Notes under the pieces: generated by a model
Told to the model about the DNA's origin: nothing
What the model saw: the letters and a program-made list of their open reading frames with translations, nothing else
The model's database searches: none
Translations under genes and position numbers: made by a program
Source of the DNA: Clostridium sp. CX1
Lineage (GTDB): Bacteria; Bacillota; Clostridia; Clostridiales; Clostridiaceae
DNA length: 64,000 nt
Assembly: GCF_025398335.1 (NCBI RefSeq)
Contig: NZ_JAODOO010000010.1
Span: forward strand, 103,877 to 167,876
Direction: 5' to 3'
Shown here: positions 52,286 through 62,350 of the stretch, one piece after another
Numbering within the stretch: the stretch's first letter is position 1
Layout of the letters: each line of letters opens with the position of its first letter

Positions 52286-53191
52286 ATGCAGTATATTATT
52301 GTTGATATGGAATTCAATAACTTAAGAGACATAGAACAGTGTTATCCTAATTTTTACACTGAGTATGGTAAGATTTTGGATAAAGCAGAAGAGTGTCCTA
52401 ATGAAATTATAGAAATTGGAGCGGTAAAATTAGATGGGCAGCTTAGAACATTAGAAACCTTAAAATTATATATTAAACCAACTATATTTCCTATAATTAA
52501 TCCCAAAGTAAAAGAAATTACAGGTATAGGTGAAGAAGATTTGAAGGAAGGAATTCCTTTTTTAGAAGCAATAGACAAGCTTCGTAGTTTTATAGGAGAA
52601 GATAGTATTCTTTGCTCTTGGGCTAAGGATGACGTAGTGGAACTTATAAGAAATGCAAATTATTATAAATATGGAAGCATAGAATGGATTAGCTCTTATT
52701 TAGATATTCAGGAGTACTGTACTAAAGTATTGGCTTTGAATAACTCTATTAGCTTAAGAAGAGCATTAGATAGGTTTAGGGTAAAGGTGGACGAAAATAA
52801 GCTTCACGACGCTTTAAATGATTCCGTATATACTGCAGAGGTTTTTAGAAGATGCTTTAATAGTAGAGCCGTTAAGAATTATATAGTTGAAGACATTAAT
52901 CAAATGCCTGCAGTAGTTCTTAGAATAGATGAAAATTTTAAGTTAGAAGAGGGTAAGACAGAATTTCGCTGTCCAAGATGCAAAAGGGAAGTGAATTTTG
53001 AGTATCCATTAAGAGTTTTAAAATGGAGATTTGTTGGAGTTGGGTATTGCGAAAGATGTAAATCTAACATAATGCAGGAAATAGTTATCAAGAAAAACCT
53101 TGTAGGCGAGGAGATTTATAAAAATACAAATAAAATACTAAACGACGAGGAGTATAGAAATATTACAGGAAGGTTAGAAAAGATAAGCTAG
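52286..53191 (+). CDS. DEDDh exonuclease with C-terminal zinc ribbon
   Basis: A 301-aa 3'-5' exonuclease-fold protein. The DnaQ/KapD-like domain (1-195) has D7 and E9 (IVDMEFNN), an acidic motif near WAKDDVV, and H174/D179 (LHDALNDS). It is followed by a four-Cys zinc ribbon (FRCPRCKREV, YCERCKSN) not found in simple KapD proteins. The ribbon could direct it to RNA or a nucleoprotein. GAGGGG lies upstream of the ATG. Stand-alone gene; the substrate is unknown. Confidence 0.85.
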   Translation: MQYIIVDMEFNNLRDIEQCYPNFYTEYGKILDKAEECPNEIIEIGAVKLDGQLRTLETLKLYIKPTIFPIINPKVKEITGIGEEDLKEGIPFLEAIDKLRSFIGEDSILCSWAKDDVVELIRNANYYKYGSIEWISSYLDIQEYCTKVLALNNSISLRRALDRFRVKVDENKLHDALNDSVYTAEVFRRCFNSRAVKNYIVEDINQMPAVVLRIDENFKLEEGKTEFRCPRCKREVNFEYPLRVLKWRFVGVGYCERCKSNIMQEIVIKKNLVGEEIYKNTNKILNDEEYRNITGRLEKIS

Positions 53192-53386
53192 GGGCAGTAT
53201 TAATTTTAGCGGTTTATGGGAAAGGCATAAAATTAAAAAAAGAGGAATAGTGCAATTAAAATATATTAATAAAATTTTATTTAAATAATTTAAAAATTTA
53301 CAGTAAATATACAAATTAATACTACTAAATTTTCATATATGTGGCAAAATATAAAAAATAACCTATATTTTAAAAGGGGTGCTAAT

Positions 53387-54016
53387 ATGAAAAAAATAGT
53401 ATTATCACTTATCTGCTTTATGCTGTCATTTACTGTGGGTTTTGTTTATGCCAAAAATACTCTTAGCGTAACTGTTGAAGATAGAGAAGTGGAAAATAAT
53501 GGAGAATATATTATGGATAGAAATAAAATATATGTATCCGAAGATGGACTAAAGAGAGATTTTTACTTTAATATATTTTATAACAAGGATCAAAATAAGG
53601 TGGATTTATATGATACTAGAAAGATCTCTCTTGAAGAAAGAGTTAAGTTATTTGAAGAATTTGCACAGTATTGTTCTCCAGAAAATTCTAAATCTGCTGC
53701 TTTTCTTTGGGCTGAGGGAGTTAAAAAAAGAAATGGAGTATTTCAGTATGCTGCATTAAATAAGCCACTAAAAGAAAAATTTAAGGCTGCAGCAGAAAAC
53801 AAAGGAAGCTGGGTAACTGGAACTTCAAATCCTTGGGTTGATAGCTATGAGATAAAAGAAAAAAAAGTAAATGAATCAACTTGGGAATATAATATAGTTT
53901 TTAAGGCTGTAACTTCGCAAGATGAAGTTTACGCCTGGAATGCAACTTTACTAATTAGTGAAGAGGAAGGTAAATGGAGAATAATAGATATTAAAAAGAA
54001 TTTTGATATTATGTAA
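53387..54016 (+). CDS. Secreted hypothetical protein
   Basis: Not recognised. A 209-aa exported protein with a Sec signal peptide (KKIVLSLICFMLSFTVGFVYA). A short YIMDRNKIYVSEDG segment resembles cell-wall copper-amine-oxidase-like N-domains, and residues 80-205 look like an NTF2-like fold. The ATG at 53387 has AAGGGGTG upstream; the longer frame from 53339 lacks a site and would mask the signal peptide. It lies 91 bp before the VanW lipoprotein gene. Confidence 0.65.
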   Translation: MKKIVLSLICFMLSFTVGFVYAKNTLSVTVEDREVENNGEYIMDRNKIYVSEDGLKRDFYFNIFYNKDQNKVDLYDTRKISLEERVKLFEEFAQYCSPENSKSAAFLWAEGVKKRNGVFQYAALNKPLKEKFKAAAENKGSWVTGTSNPWVDSYEIKEKKVNESTWEYNIVFKAVTSQDEVYAWNATLLISEEEGKWRIIDIKKNFDIM

Positions 54017-54075
54017 TATAATAAAATTAGTAAAATAGTATTTATTCATTAATATTAAGTATTATATCAAGCAAA

Positions 54076-54114
54076 TACGCAAATATTATCTATGGAGGTG
54101 ATAATATTTGCGTA
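54076..54114 (+). promoter_or_regulatory. Perfect hairpin enclosing the RBS and start codon of the vanW-like gene
   Basis: TACGCAAATATTATC (54076-54090) pairs perfectly with GATAATATTTGCGTA (54100-54114). The 9-nt loop TATGGAGGT holds most of the Shine-Dalgarno sequence, and the TTG start (54108-54110) lies in the descending arm. Folding should affect translation initiation. Confidence 0.8.
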
Positions 54115-54830
54115 ATAATAAATTTAGTACAATACTTTTAACTTTATTTTTTCTTGTATCTTTATCTGGGTGTAAAAATAATCAGTCGGTTACTCCTCAA
54201 GGGCAATTAGAAAATAAAAATAATACACCAATAAGGGAAAGTAAACAGCAGGCACAGACAAAGACTGAGCCTCCATCTTCACAGCAGCCTCCAGCACCTA
54301 AAACAGAACCGAAGGAAACACCAAAGGAAGCACCAAAACCAGCACCAAAAAAAGAATCACCTAAAAAGATAACGGAAGAAAGTAGAGTTTTAGCAAGTTT
54401 CAACACAATTATACTAGATAGTGAAAGTAATAGAGTTAGTAACATAAGACTTGCAGCTCAAAAAATTAATGGATATATACTTAAGCCGGAAGAAACCTTT
54501 TCATTTAATGAGGTAGTAGGAAAGAGAAATTATGAAAATGGATATAAAAAGTCCAGAATTTTAGTAAATGGAAAGGGAGATGAAGGTGTAGGTGGTGGCA
54601 TATGCCAATTAAGTAGCACCTTGTATAACGCAGCTGAAAAATCAGGTTTAGAAATTATAGAAAGACATTCTCATAGTGGAGAAGTTTCTTATGTTCCAAG
54701 AGGTAGAGATGCAGCAGTTAGCTATGGGTATAAGGATTTAAAGTTTAAAAATATCAATAGTTACCCTGTTAAATTGAGTGTGAGCGTTAAAAATGGAAAG
54801 GTATATGCTTCTATTTCAAAGGTAAAATAA
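54108..54830 (+). CDS. VanW-domain lipoprotein
   Basis: A 240-aa lipoprotein. The signal ends in the lipobox LSGC (Cys at about 22). A Pro/Lys/Glu-rich linker (about 40-90) leads to a VanW-like domain: TFSFNEVVGKRNYENGY, GGGICQLSSTLYNAA, and RHSHSGEVSYVPRGRDAAVS. VanW domains occur in clostridial surface proteins; the molecular function is not established. It starts with TTG after GGAGGTG, inside a perfect hairpin. Likely at the outer face of the membrane. Confidence 0.85.
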   Translation: MRNNKFSTILLTLFFLVSLSGCKNNQSVTPQGQLENKNNTPIRESKQQAQTKTEPPSSQQPPAPKTEPKETPKEAPKPAPKKESPKKITEESRVLASFNTIILDSESNRVSNIRLAAQKINGYILKPEETFSFNEVVGKRNYENGYKKSRILVNGKGDEGVGGGICQLSSTLYNAAEKSGLEIIERHSHSGEVSYVPRGRDAAVSYGYKDLKFKNINSYPVKLSVSVKNGKVYASISKVK

Positions 54831-54860
54831 AAGTAATGCTTAGAAATATAATTTTTAATA

Positions 54861-54898
54861 AAAATATGTAGACAAGATAAAATTTGTCTACATATTTT
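54861..54898. terminator. Bidirectional terminator
   Basis: AAAATATGTAGACAA (54861-54875) pairs perfectly with TTGTCTACATATTTT (54884-54898), followed by more T. It serves convergent genes. Confidence 0.85.
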
Positions 54899-54905
54899 TT
54901 TACTA

Positions 54906-55766
54906 TTAGTTTCCGAGAGCACAAATTACCTGTCTTTCGCTACCTATAGTTTTTATTTTAGGGGATATATATATACAGTCATAGGATGCTTCCTTACATT
55001 TTAGACAGAAAGAGCAGCCAGTTCTAGGCAGGTTATTAATACCTTTTACATAATGAGCAACCTCTGCTGATTTTTCTGAGAGACTAAGAAAACTCCTGTA
55101 ATTTAAGAAACATCTAGTATGAGGATGCATAGGGTCAGATAAAATTAAGTCTTTTTTACCGTATTCAACAATAGTTCCTTTATACATAATAGCGATGTTA
55201 TCCACACAGCTAACTACAGATTGGAGTTTCTTTGATATTAATATGAAGCTGCAATTTTCCTTTTTTAATTCTTCTATTTGCTCTAATATATAGTTTTTTG
55301 CTTTTGGTTCTGCATCAAAAATACTATCGTCTAAAACTATGAGTTCTGGTTTGATTAAAAAGGCTAATGCAAGCATAAGTCTTTGCTTTTCATAAGCTTC
55401 TAACTTATATGGCAAGCTTTTTAGTAGAATCTCAGTATTAGGACAAAGTAAATTGCCTAGTATTTCTTTCAGCTTCACCTCAGATTCATTTAGGGACAAC
55501 CCGCTATGCTGAGAAATAACCTCAAGGCATTGCTTTCCAATAGAGCGTATAGGGTTTAAGGAAGTCAAATATGCCTTTATTAAAGACATGAAGGTATTAT
55601 TCACCTTCTTAGAATGATTTGTTGCTATTGTTATTATATTTTCACCTTTGAAAGTAACTTTGCTGTTAATAGATAATTTCTTTTTATTATTTATGATCAT
55701 TAAAAATTCGCCAGGTTTAATATCAACAGAAATTGTTTCCTTTAGCAAAACGTTATTCTCCTTCAT
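54906..55766 (-). CDS. Degenerate OppD/DppD-like ABC ATPase
   Basis: A 286-aa protein with the layout of oligopeptide ABC ATPases but defective motifs. The Walker A region reads IINNKKKLSINSK with no GxxGxGK(S/T). The signature position reads KLEAYEKQR rather than LSGGxxQR. Walker B is ELIVLDDSIFDAE, with Asp for the catalytic Glu. The C-terminal OppD-type extension (HPHTRCFL, LPRTGCSFCLKC, VICAL) is retained. The frame is fully open, so it may be an expressed non-catalytic subunit. No permease gene is adjacent. AAGGAG precedes the ATG. Confidence 0.75.
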   Translation of the reverse strand: MKENNVLLKETISVDIKPGEFLMIINNKKKLSINSKVTFKGENIITIATNHSKKVNNTFMSLIKAYLTSLNPIRSIGKQCLEVISQHSGLSLNESEVKLKEILGNLLCPNTEILLKSLPYKLEAYEKQRLMLALAFLIKPELIVLDDSIFDAEPKAKNYILEQIEELKKENCSFILISKKLQSVVSCVDNIAIMYKGTIVEYGKKDLILSDPMHPHTRCFLNYRSFLSLSEKSAEVAHYVKGINNLPRTGCSFCLKCKEASYDCIYISPKIKTIGSERQVICALGN

Positions 55767-56377
55767 ACATACACACTCCTTATATAATTAATAACATAAT
55801 GGAAAGTAAGTTTTTCTTTTATCTAAATAAATACATTATTTATTAAGTCAAATTTATATTAAATAAATAATTAACAGCTTTGTATTATATTTAACAACTA
55901 TTATGTTAATATGTTAACATGAATTATCAGAAAATTCTAGTAAGTTTTTTGATAATTATATAAAAATCGTTTTTCTTTTTTCAGCATTTTATTATTAGAA
56001 AAAGCGTTGATATCTATGATTTGTTAAAAAATAACCATTTCTTTTGTAAAATGTTAACTGTAAGTAAAATATTGTGAAAACTTAATGATTTACCTAAATT
56101 AAAGTAAACCATCTTAATTTTATGTATAGTCCTAGTGAAAATTAAAACAAAATAAGTACTTGTATGTGAGAAAATTAAAAAAAGATAAGCATATAACTAT
56201 CATACACAAAGAAAATTAAATTGTGCTATAATTATTCCGATATATTTTTGAAGAAAAGGAATTATATCGACAATTTATACAAAAGATAGTGTAGGAATAA
56301 GTAAAGTAATATAAAATTAAGAACTCTTTAAAAATAGTATATACTATGCGAATTTTATAGAAATTTTGGAGGTATTT
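55767..56377. other. 611-bp AT-rich divergent intergenic region
   Basis: No gene is supported. It contains ATGTTAACAT (a 10-bp palindrome near 55912) and a TATAAT with poor -35 near 56227, which may be the promoter of the MFS gene. Such a long gap could carry an untranslated leader, but no known riboswitch core was recognised. Confidence 0.4.
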
Positions 56378-57586
56378 ATGGAATTAAGTAGCAAAAAAGA
56401 TTATTTTGTGGTAGAATTTTTTGTAGCCTTTTTAGTAGTATTTGGTGTTGTTATGTTTCTACCGATGTTTCCTAATCTTCAGGAAACTTTTGGAGTAACT
56501 GTTTCTAAAATAGCTTGGCTACCTAATATAGGATATTTAACCATGATATTATTTTCTCCTCTAGTGGGAAAGGTAATAAAAAAAATAGGGGCAAAAAAAC
56601 TTTTGCTATTTTGTTTGTTTTTGTGGGTAGCTGGGATATGCATAGAGCTTTTAGCTATTAAGATATTGAGCTATGGCTTATTTGTCTTTGGTAGATTTAT
56701 AGAGGGCATAGGAGAAGCTACTTTTTTTCCTATTCTTTTATCTATTAATAAAGCTGTGATGAAGGAAGAAAAGGATAGTAAAATAGGAGCAAGTCTTATT
56801 GAAACAGGTTCTGCTATAGGAGGGCTGATTGCAGCAATTCTTGCAGGATATTTTCTAAATTCACCTCAAGTATTCTTACTTATACCAATAGCTTTAGGAG
56901 TTATGGTGTGGATATTTGTTTTACTAAAGATTAAAGAAGTAGTTTTAGAAGAAAGGGAAGATTTAGTGACAACTGGGGCAGGAGAGAGTAAAAAAGCGTA
57001 TATAAGCTTGTTATTTATGATTTTCGGAACTCAAATGGTATTTGCATCTTCTCAAGTGTTTTTAGCTTATTATATGGAGATATTTGCAGCAGTAAATAGA
57101 ACTGGATTTTTAATATCTCTAGAGCAAATCTTAATCGCAGTAGGGACAATTGTACCGGTAATACTTCTTAAAAGACTTTCTTTTATAAATATAAGAAACA
57201 TATTGTTAGTGGTATTTTTACTAGGTTCTGTTTTATTAGCTATGCAAATTTCTTTCGGTATATCTGTAATAAGCTTACTTATTATAACATTATTTGTGGG
57301 AATAGGTTTTACAACATTAAATATTTATCTATCTAGGGCTGTAGTATCAAATGCATCACAAAAAATGTCCTTATATACCTCAGTAAGGTTTGCAGCAGGA
57401 TTTTTCCTATCCTTTACCTGGGGGAAATTTATAGAAGTTTACAGAAACTTAGGACATAGTTATTCAGAAACCTTTTATGTGCTATACCTTATTACTGCTT
57501 CATTAGCAGTAGTAATATTTTTTATAGTATATTTACTGCAAAAAGAAGATTTATCTTTTTGGAAAAGCAGAGACTTAACTAATTAA
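56378..57586 (+). CDS. Major facilitator superfamily transporter
   Basis: A 402-aa MFS permease with about 12 hydrophobic helices. The loop 2-3 motif region is [18 protein letters not shown], a form of the MFS motif [20 protein letters not shown] fits helix 4. The ATG at 56378 has GGAGG 5 nt upstream; a TTG four codons earlier overlaps that site. It precedes deoD by 19 bp and could carry nucleosides or bases, which is inference from the neighbour. Drug efflux is an alternative. Confidence 0.85.
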   Translation: MELSSKKDYFVVEFFVAFLVVFGVVMFLPMFPNLQETFGVTVSKIAWLPNIGYLTMILFSPLVGKVIKKIGAKKLLLFCLFLWVAGICIELLAIKILSYGLFVFGRFIEGIGEATFFPILLSINKAVMKEEKDSKIGASLIETGSAIGGLIAAILAGYFLNSPQVFLLIPIALGVMVWIFVLLKIKEVVLEEREDLVTTGAGESKKAYISLLFMIFGTQMVFASSQVFLAYYMEIFAAVNRTGFLISLEQILIAVGTIVPVILLKRLSFINIRNILLVVFLLGSVLLAMQISFGISVISLLIITLFVGIGFTTLNIYLSRAVVSNASQKMSLYTSVRFAAGFFLSFTWGKFIEVYRNLGHSYSETFYVLYLITASLAVVIFFIVYLLQKEDLSFWKSRDLTN

Positions 57587-57605
57587 AATAACAGGAGGTA
57601 ACAAA

Positions 57606-58313
57606 ATGAGTGTTCACATTAATGCAAAAGAAAATCAAATAGCAGAGAGTATATTACTGCCAGGAGATCCACTAAGAGCTAAGTTTATAGCAGAAAACTT
57701 TCTTGAAGATGTTATATGTTATAACGAAGTAAGGGGAATGTATGGATTTACAGGAACTTATAAAGGTAAAAGAGTTTCAGTTCAAGGAACTGGTATGGGA
57801 ATACCATCTATATCTATTTATGTTAATGAGTTAATTCAAAGTTATGGAGTTAAAAACCTTATAAGAGTTGGAACTTGTGGTTCCTTCCAAGAATCTGTTA
57901 AGGTTAGGGATATAGTTATAGGATCAGCAGCATCTACTGATTCTAATATAAATAAAATAAGATTTAACGGAAGAGATTTTGCTCCTACGGCAAGCTTTAA
58001 ATTATTAAAAAAAGCTTACGATATAGCAGTAGAAAAAGGCTTTGATCCAAAAGTAGGTAATATTTTTAGTTCGGATACTTTCTACCATGACAATCCTGAG
58101 GACTGGAAACAGTGGGCTAATTTTGGATGTTTAGCAGTTGAAATGGAAGCTGCTGGACTTTATACTTTGGCAGCTAAGTATGGAGTTGATGCACTTACTA
58201 TACTTACAGTAAGTGACCACATAGTAACTGGAGAAATTACTACAGCAGAAGAAAGACAAACAACTTTCACAAAGATGATTGAAGTTGCACTTGATACTGT
58301 GAATTCACTGTAG
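57606..58313 (+). CDS. deoD: Purine nucleoside phosphorylase (DeoD type)
   Basis: A 235-aa hexameric-type purine nucleoside phosphorylase that converts purine (deoxy)nucleosides and phosphate into base and (deoxy)ribose 1-phosphate. Signatures are [42 protein letters not shown], and [10 protein letters not shown], with SDH near the C-terminus as the acid-base Asp region. AGGAGG precedes the ATG. It is probably co-transcribed with the MFS gene, and a strong terminator follows. Confidence 0.96.
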   Translation: MSVHINAKENQIAESILLPGDPLRAKFIAENFLEDVICYNEVRGMYGFTGTYKGKRVSVQGTGMGIPSISIYVNELIQSYGVKNLIRVGTCGSFQESVKVRDIVIGSAASTDSNINKIRFNGRDFAPTASFKLLKKAYDIAVEKGFDPKVGNIFSSDTFYHDNPEDWKQWANFGCLAVEMEAAGLYTLAAKYGVDALTILTVSDHIVTGEITTAEERQTTFTKMIEVALDTVNSL

Positions 58314-58333
58314 TCTTTTTATAATTTATTCTG

Positions 58334-58370
58334 ACCTGTTGACAAAGTTATTTTGACAACAGGTTTTTTT
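58334..58370 (+). terminator. Terminator after deoD
   Basis: ACCTGTTG (58334-58341) pairs with CAACAGGT (58357-58364), followed by a T-run. Confidence 0.88.
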
Positions 58371-58437
58371 ACAAAATTTATATAGCATAATAATATTTGG
58401 ATTATTAGATTATATGACTAACTGTGGGGGATGTTCT

Positions 58438-60876
58438 ATGTTTACATTTAGAAAAACAAAAGCAACAGAAGAAACTAAGGATAAAGAAGAAATATATAAT
58501 AATAACCTTGGACTACTAGTGCGTAATGAAGAGTGCATCGTAGACAAAATTAGTAATAAAATTAACGAAACTAGTTTTGTAGTAGAAAACCTTATATTAA
58601 CTATTAATAGTATTTCACAATATATTGAAGTCCAGTTTGGTTCTATAAACAAAGTTATAGATCAAATTAACACTTATTCTGCTTTAGCAGAGGAAGTTTC
58701 TGCGAGCATAGATAGTTCAAAACAGCTTTACTCCCAAACCCTAGAGGTATCAAGAAAAGGAAGTGACGCTGTAAATGAATCTATAGGTGCGATGGAAGAT
58801 ATACAGAACTCGGTTACTTACTCAAAAACTGTAGTAAATACTCTTAGCAATAAAGCTACTGATATACACAGCATGTTAGATGTCATAAAAGACATTGCTA
58901 ATAATACAAATTTGTTGGCATTAAATGCATCTATTGAGGCCGCAAGAGCTGGAGAAGCTGGGAGAGGCTTTGCTGTTGTAGCTTCAGAGGTTAAAAAATT
59001 AGCTCAAAGAAGTATGGAATCAGTTTCTTATATATCCAACACTATTAGTGAAATTAATGACAGTATAAAAAGCACTATAACAGCAATGGATGAGACTATA
59101 GAAAAAGTAAAAAAAGGATCTGATATAGCAGGCAATACTCTAGAGGTTTTTGGAAAAATAACAGAAGCAGTAAACGAGGGCAACAATGTAATGGAAGAAA
59201 TTGCTTCAGCAGTTGCTACTCAAACTAAAAGCCTTGAAGGAGTAATAGATTCTACTGATGACATGAATAATACCTCTGAGAAATTGATGTTTGTAGTTGA
59301 AAGTGCTTCTCTTAGCACCCAGTACACTAAAACTTCACTGGCATCATTATATAATGTATCAGAGGACTTAAAAGTTACTACTAAGGATCTATTAAACAGT
59401 ATGGATGCACAGATACAGGAAGATATAGTGCTTAGAACTTGTATAGGTTCACATCCAAATAGTTATGATCCATCTATATCCTATGATTACGAAATAGTGA
59501 GTATACTATCAAACCTACATTCAGGAATTCTGATTATAGGTGAATCTGGTGATATTTCACCTGGAATTGCTAAGAGCTGGTATGTGGAGGACGATAATCT
59601 TACATGGGTATTTAATTTGCGTAAAGGGGCAAGATTTCATAATGGTAAAGAGATATTAGCAGAAGATGTTAAGTACTGCTATGAAAGACTATTGAGCCCT
59701 GAACTTAATTCACCTAATAGTTGGACGCTGGAGGATATTGAGGGAGCAAGAGAGTTTAGAAATGGCAGTTGCTCTTCTGTAAGTGGTATAAAAATTTTAA
59801 ATAAGTACTGTATTTCTATAAAGTTATCCAAGCCTTACAGTGGATTTCTTCTAAACCTTGGACAGGGTTTTTGTGCTGTTATGGACAAAGAGGAATTGAA
59901 AAAAGGAAATATAGTAGGCTGTGGAGCTTTTATTTTAGCAAAGACAGATGAAGAGGAGTGTGTATTAACATCTTTTAAGGACTACTTTAACGGAGCACCT
60001 TACATAGATAAAATAGTTATTAAATTCAGTAAGGAAAAACTTGCAGAGCGCATTATAGATAGAGATTATGACTTTGCTCTTATAGATAGTAAAGAGGATA
60101 TTGACAAGATAAAAAATCAAGATATGTTATGCATGAATACAAAGGTAGTAATGGGAACCTATTATGCTGGATTTAATTTGGACTCAAGATCAATATTTGC
60201 ATCTAATGTTGAACTAAGAAAAGCCTTAAATTTAGCTGTAAATAAAAAGAGAATAATAACTGAGCTCCTTGGAGATATGGGAGAGGAGGCTAAAGGGCCG
60301 ATTCCACCTTCAATCATAGATAACTCATATCTTACTGAAATTTCTTATAATCCTGGTCTTGCAGAGGAATTATTGAGAAAAAACAATGCCCAAGGTAATA
60401 CTATTAGCATTTTGTATAGAGATACTAGTGAGGATATACTTTTTAATAAAATAACTAATTATATTATTGAAGACTTAGCTGCTCTAGGAATTTCCTGTAA
60501 GCTTATTAAAGTTCCGGTTTCAGAATATCTAAATCCGGAAAGTATTAAGAAATGCGATTTGTGCATAGGAAGATGGATAGCAGATTCAGGAGATCCGGAT
60601 AATTTCCTTCAACCGATATTTAATCCAGCAAATGTAGCTAATCTCTCTAGATATAATAATCCTTTAGTAATAGAAAAACTTGAGGAAGCTAAAGCCTTGA
60701 TAAATCCTAACAAAAAACTTCAACTTTACAGAGAGATTCAGCAAATTATAATAAAAGACATGCCTTGGATTTTTCTATACCATCCTAAAGTTGCAGTAGG
60801 CCACAGAAAAGGTATTTTAGGATTAAGATTAAATCCACTTGGTTTTATAAATTATGATAATATAATAGTAAGATAA
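58438..60876 (+). CDS. Cytoplasmic chemoreceptor fused to family-5 solute-binding domain
   Basis: An 812-aa fusion. Residues about 40-325 form an MCP signalling helix pair with the tip [20 protein letters not shown] near 158. Residues about 330-812 match SBP_bac_5 oligopeptide-binding proteins ([49 protein letters not shown] described in part, and [14 protein letters not shown]). Neither a signal peptide nor a membrane helix is present, so the binding domain, normally extracytoplasmic, should be in the cytosol. It would sense an internal peptide-like ligand and signal to CheA/CheW. The start at 58438 has GGGGGATG upstream. Monocistronic, far from the Che operon. Confidence 0.88.
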   Translation: MFTFRKTKATEETKDKEEIYNNNLGLLVRNEECIVDKISNKINETSFVVENLILTINSISQYIEVQFGSINKVIDQINTYSALAEEVSASIDSSKQLYSQTLEVSRKGSDAVNESIGAMEDIQNSVTYSKTVVNTLSNKATDIHSMLDVIKDIANNTNLLALNASIEAARAGEAGRGFAVVASEVKKLAQRSMESVSYISNTISEINDSIKSTITAMDETIEKVKKGSDIAGNTLEVFGKITEAVNEGNNVMEEIASAVATQTKSLEGVIDSTDDMNNTSEKLMFVVESASLSTQYTKTSLASLYNVSEDLKVTTKDLLNSMDAQIQEDIVLRTCIGSHPNSYDPSISYDYEIVSILSNLHSGILIIGESGDISPGIAKSWYVEDDNLTWVFNLRKGARFHNGKEILAEDVKYCYERLLSPELNSPNSWTLEDIEGAREFRNGSCSSVSGIKILNKYCISIKLSKPYSGFLLNLGQGFCAVMDKEELKKGNIVGCGAFILAKTDEEECVLTSFKDYFNGAPYIDKIVIKFSKEKLAERIIDRDYDFALIDSKEDIDKIKNQDMLCMNTKVVMGTYYAGFNLDSRSIFASNVELRKALNLAVNKKRIITELLGDMGEEAKGPIPPSIIDNSYLTEISYNPGLAEELLRKNNAQGNTISILYRDTSEDILFNKITNYIIEDLAALGISCKLIKVPVSEYLNPESIKKCDLCIGRWIADSGDPDNFLQPIFNPANVANLSRYNNPLVIEKLEEAKALINPNKKLQLYREIQQIIIKDMPWIFLYHPKVAVGHRKGILGLRLNPLGFINYDNIIVR

Positions 60877-61060
60877 CAGGAACCTATGTGACTATATGCT
60901 GACTAAAGAATTTACCACTTAGCTGAGAGACAATCGCCATCTTTTTATGAGCAAAAAATAAATTTTTGTATTTTTATAGTATTAAATTTTTCATTAATGC
61001 AAACAATAGATTTACAACGTAGTTTACGACGCACAATAATAAATTATTTTTTAAAAAATT

Positions 61061-61089
61061 TTGTTAACTTTACATTATTGTGTTATACT
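61061..61089 (+). promoter_or_regulatory. Predicted promoter of the cold-shock gene
   Basis: TTGTTA (61061-61066), 17-bp spacer, TATACT (61084-61089). It leaves a leader of about 68 nt. The 287-bp gap before the gene otherwise holds nothing supported. Confidence 0.6.
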
Positions 61090-61090
61090 A

Positions 61091-61127
61091 GTTAACATTA
61101 GAAGAAAACACTGTTAACATAAGAAGA
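61091..61127 (+). repeat. Direct repeats in the cold-shock gene leader
   Basis: GTTAACATTAGAAGA (61091-61105) and GTTAACATAAGAAGA (61113-61127) match at 14 of 15 positions and are offset by 22 bp, at and just after the predicted transcription start. Confidence 0.55.
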
Positions 61128-61163
61128 GATATCAGTGAATATTTTATTTTAGGAGGAAATACA

Positions 61164-61367
61164 ATGAAGACAGGAACAGTAAAATGGTTTAATTCAGAAA
61201 AAGGATTTGGATTTATTGAAGTAGAAGGAGAAGATGATGTTTTTGTTCATTTCTCAGCTATACAAGGAAACGAAGGAAGAAAAAACCTTGAAGAAGGTCA
61301 AAAGGTTCAATTTGATGTAGAGAAAGGTCCTAGAGGTCCTCAAGCATCTAATGTAGTAAAACTATAA
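61164..61367 (+). CDS. Cold-shock protein (CspA family)
   Basis: A 67-aa single cold-shock domain that binds single-stranded RNA/DNA and melts mRNA structure. RNP1 is [11 protein letters not shown]2 is VFVHFSAI, and the start [12 protein letters not shown] is typical. AGGAGG precedes the ATG. It has its own promoter with a leader carrying a 15-bp duplication, and its own terminator. Confidence 0.97.
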   Translation: MKTGTVKWFNSEKGFGFIEVEGEDDVFVHFSAIQGNEGRKNLEEGQKVQFDVEKGPRGPQASNVVKL

Positions 61368-61419
61368 AAGTAATCTTTAATATTTTAATATATAGATATT
61401 ATAGACATCAAATGTTTTG

Positions 61420-61443
61420 CCACCTTAACAAAGGTGGTTTTTT
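61420..61443 (+). terminator. Terminator after the cold-shock gene
   Basis: CCACCTT (61420-61426) pairs with AAGGTGG (61431-61437), followed by TTTTTT. Confidence 0.9.
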
Positions 61444-61512
61444 ATCTAATTATAAGATTATAAATATAATTTTATATAACCTTGTTTCAAATAATTTAAA
61501 AGGAGAATAGTT

Positions 61513-62034
61513 GTGGTAAGAAAAATTTATAAAATGAAAAAAACAATATCTGTAAAACAGTTTATTTCTGAATTAGGAGAAGACTTCTCTGAACATATGA
61601 AGGAAAGATTATTAGATTTAAACTTAAGATCCGTTTTAACAAGAAAAGAAGATTATAATAAGGTAGATATCAAACATGTAGAACATACAATGTATGGTTC
61701 TAATGAAGATAAGGAACAAAAAGAATACTCTTATGGGCAGTTAATAGTTGACGACGGAGTGTTATATTTTTCAGAAAAAGCTATGGAAAATGATTATGTA
61801 ATGCAGGCACCAGTTGTAAGTACTATATATAGTTCCCTAGGAAATGAGACTACGACAATGGATGAGGGAGTAAATGCCAAAAAAGTAGATGATACTAACA
61901 TTGATTATGTTGTAGATACTATATTAGGCGTATGTCCAGAAGTATCTCAATCTTATCTAGATATTGTGAAAGAGATGACTTCACGTTCAGACATTAAAGC
62001 GAAAAGTAATAGTAATAGCAAAAGCTATATTTAA
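61513..62034 (+). CDS. Hypothetical protein
   Basis: Not recognised. A 173-aa acidic cytoplasmic protein. The N-terminus reads KKTISVKQFISELGEDFSEH, which may be a small DNA-binding or partner-docking helix pair; the end is a Ser/Asn/Lys-rich tail. A GTG at 61513 follows AAAGGAG at good spacing; an ATG seven codons later is an alternative. No operon partner. Confidence 0.6.
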   Translation: MVRKIYKMKKTISVKQFISELGEDFSEHMKERLLDLNLRSVLTRKEDYNKVDIKHVEHTMYGSNEDKEQKEYSYGQLIVDDGVLYFSEKAMENDYVMQAPVVSTIYSSLGNETTTMDEGVNAKKVDDTNIDYVVDTILGVCPEVSQSYLDIVKEMTSRSDIKAKSNSNSKSYI

Positions 62035-62246
62035 ATTATATGAAATTAGAAAGTAGACAAATCTCTAGAGAACAATTCTGAAATATTTGATCTCATCCTT
62101 CTAATTTAATCCATAGGCTATAAAGATTCATACTAAAGGGTGCTTTACAGTGCAGAATTTTGTTATATTTTCGTAAAAAGTGATTTTAGAAGAATTAAAT
62201 GAAATAATATTTAGAAGATGGATTTTGTACAAATTTACCAATTGCA

Positions 62247-62290
62247 ATAATAGCCTCTCCGTCAAAGATTAAAGATAGAGAGGTTATTAT
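62247..62290. terminator. Hairpin between convergent genes
   Basis: ATAATAGCCTCTC (62247-62259) pairs with GAGAGGTTATTAT (62278-62290), 13 bp with one G-U pair, in the 316-bp gap 62035-62350. The rest of the gap shows no gene. Confidence 0.5.
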
Positions 62291-62350
62291 ATAATTGCTA
62301 AGGGGACAGGTCAACGGATATTATAATCTAGCCCAAAGTTGAAGGTGCTG

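Noticed and set aside
55767..56377. Riboswitch in the long leader of the MFS/deoD operon
   Set aside because: A purine riboswitch would make sense, but no conserved aptamer core could be recognised by eye.
60877..61060. c-di-GMP riboswitch upstream of the cold-shock gene
   Set aside because: Short AGCTGAGAGAC-like text looked suggestive but lacks the paired helices and conserved core.
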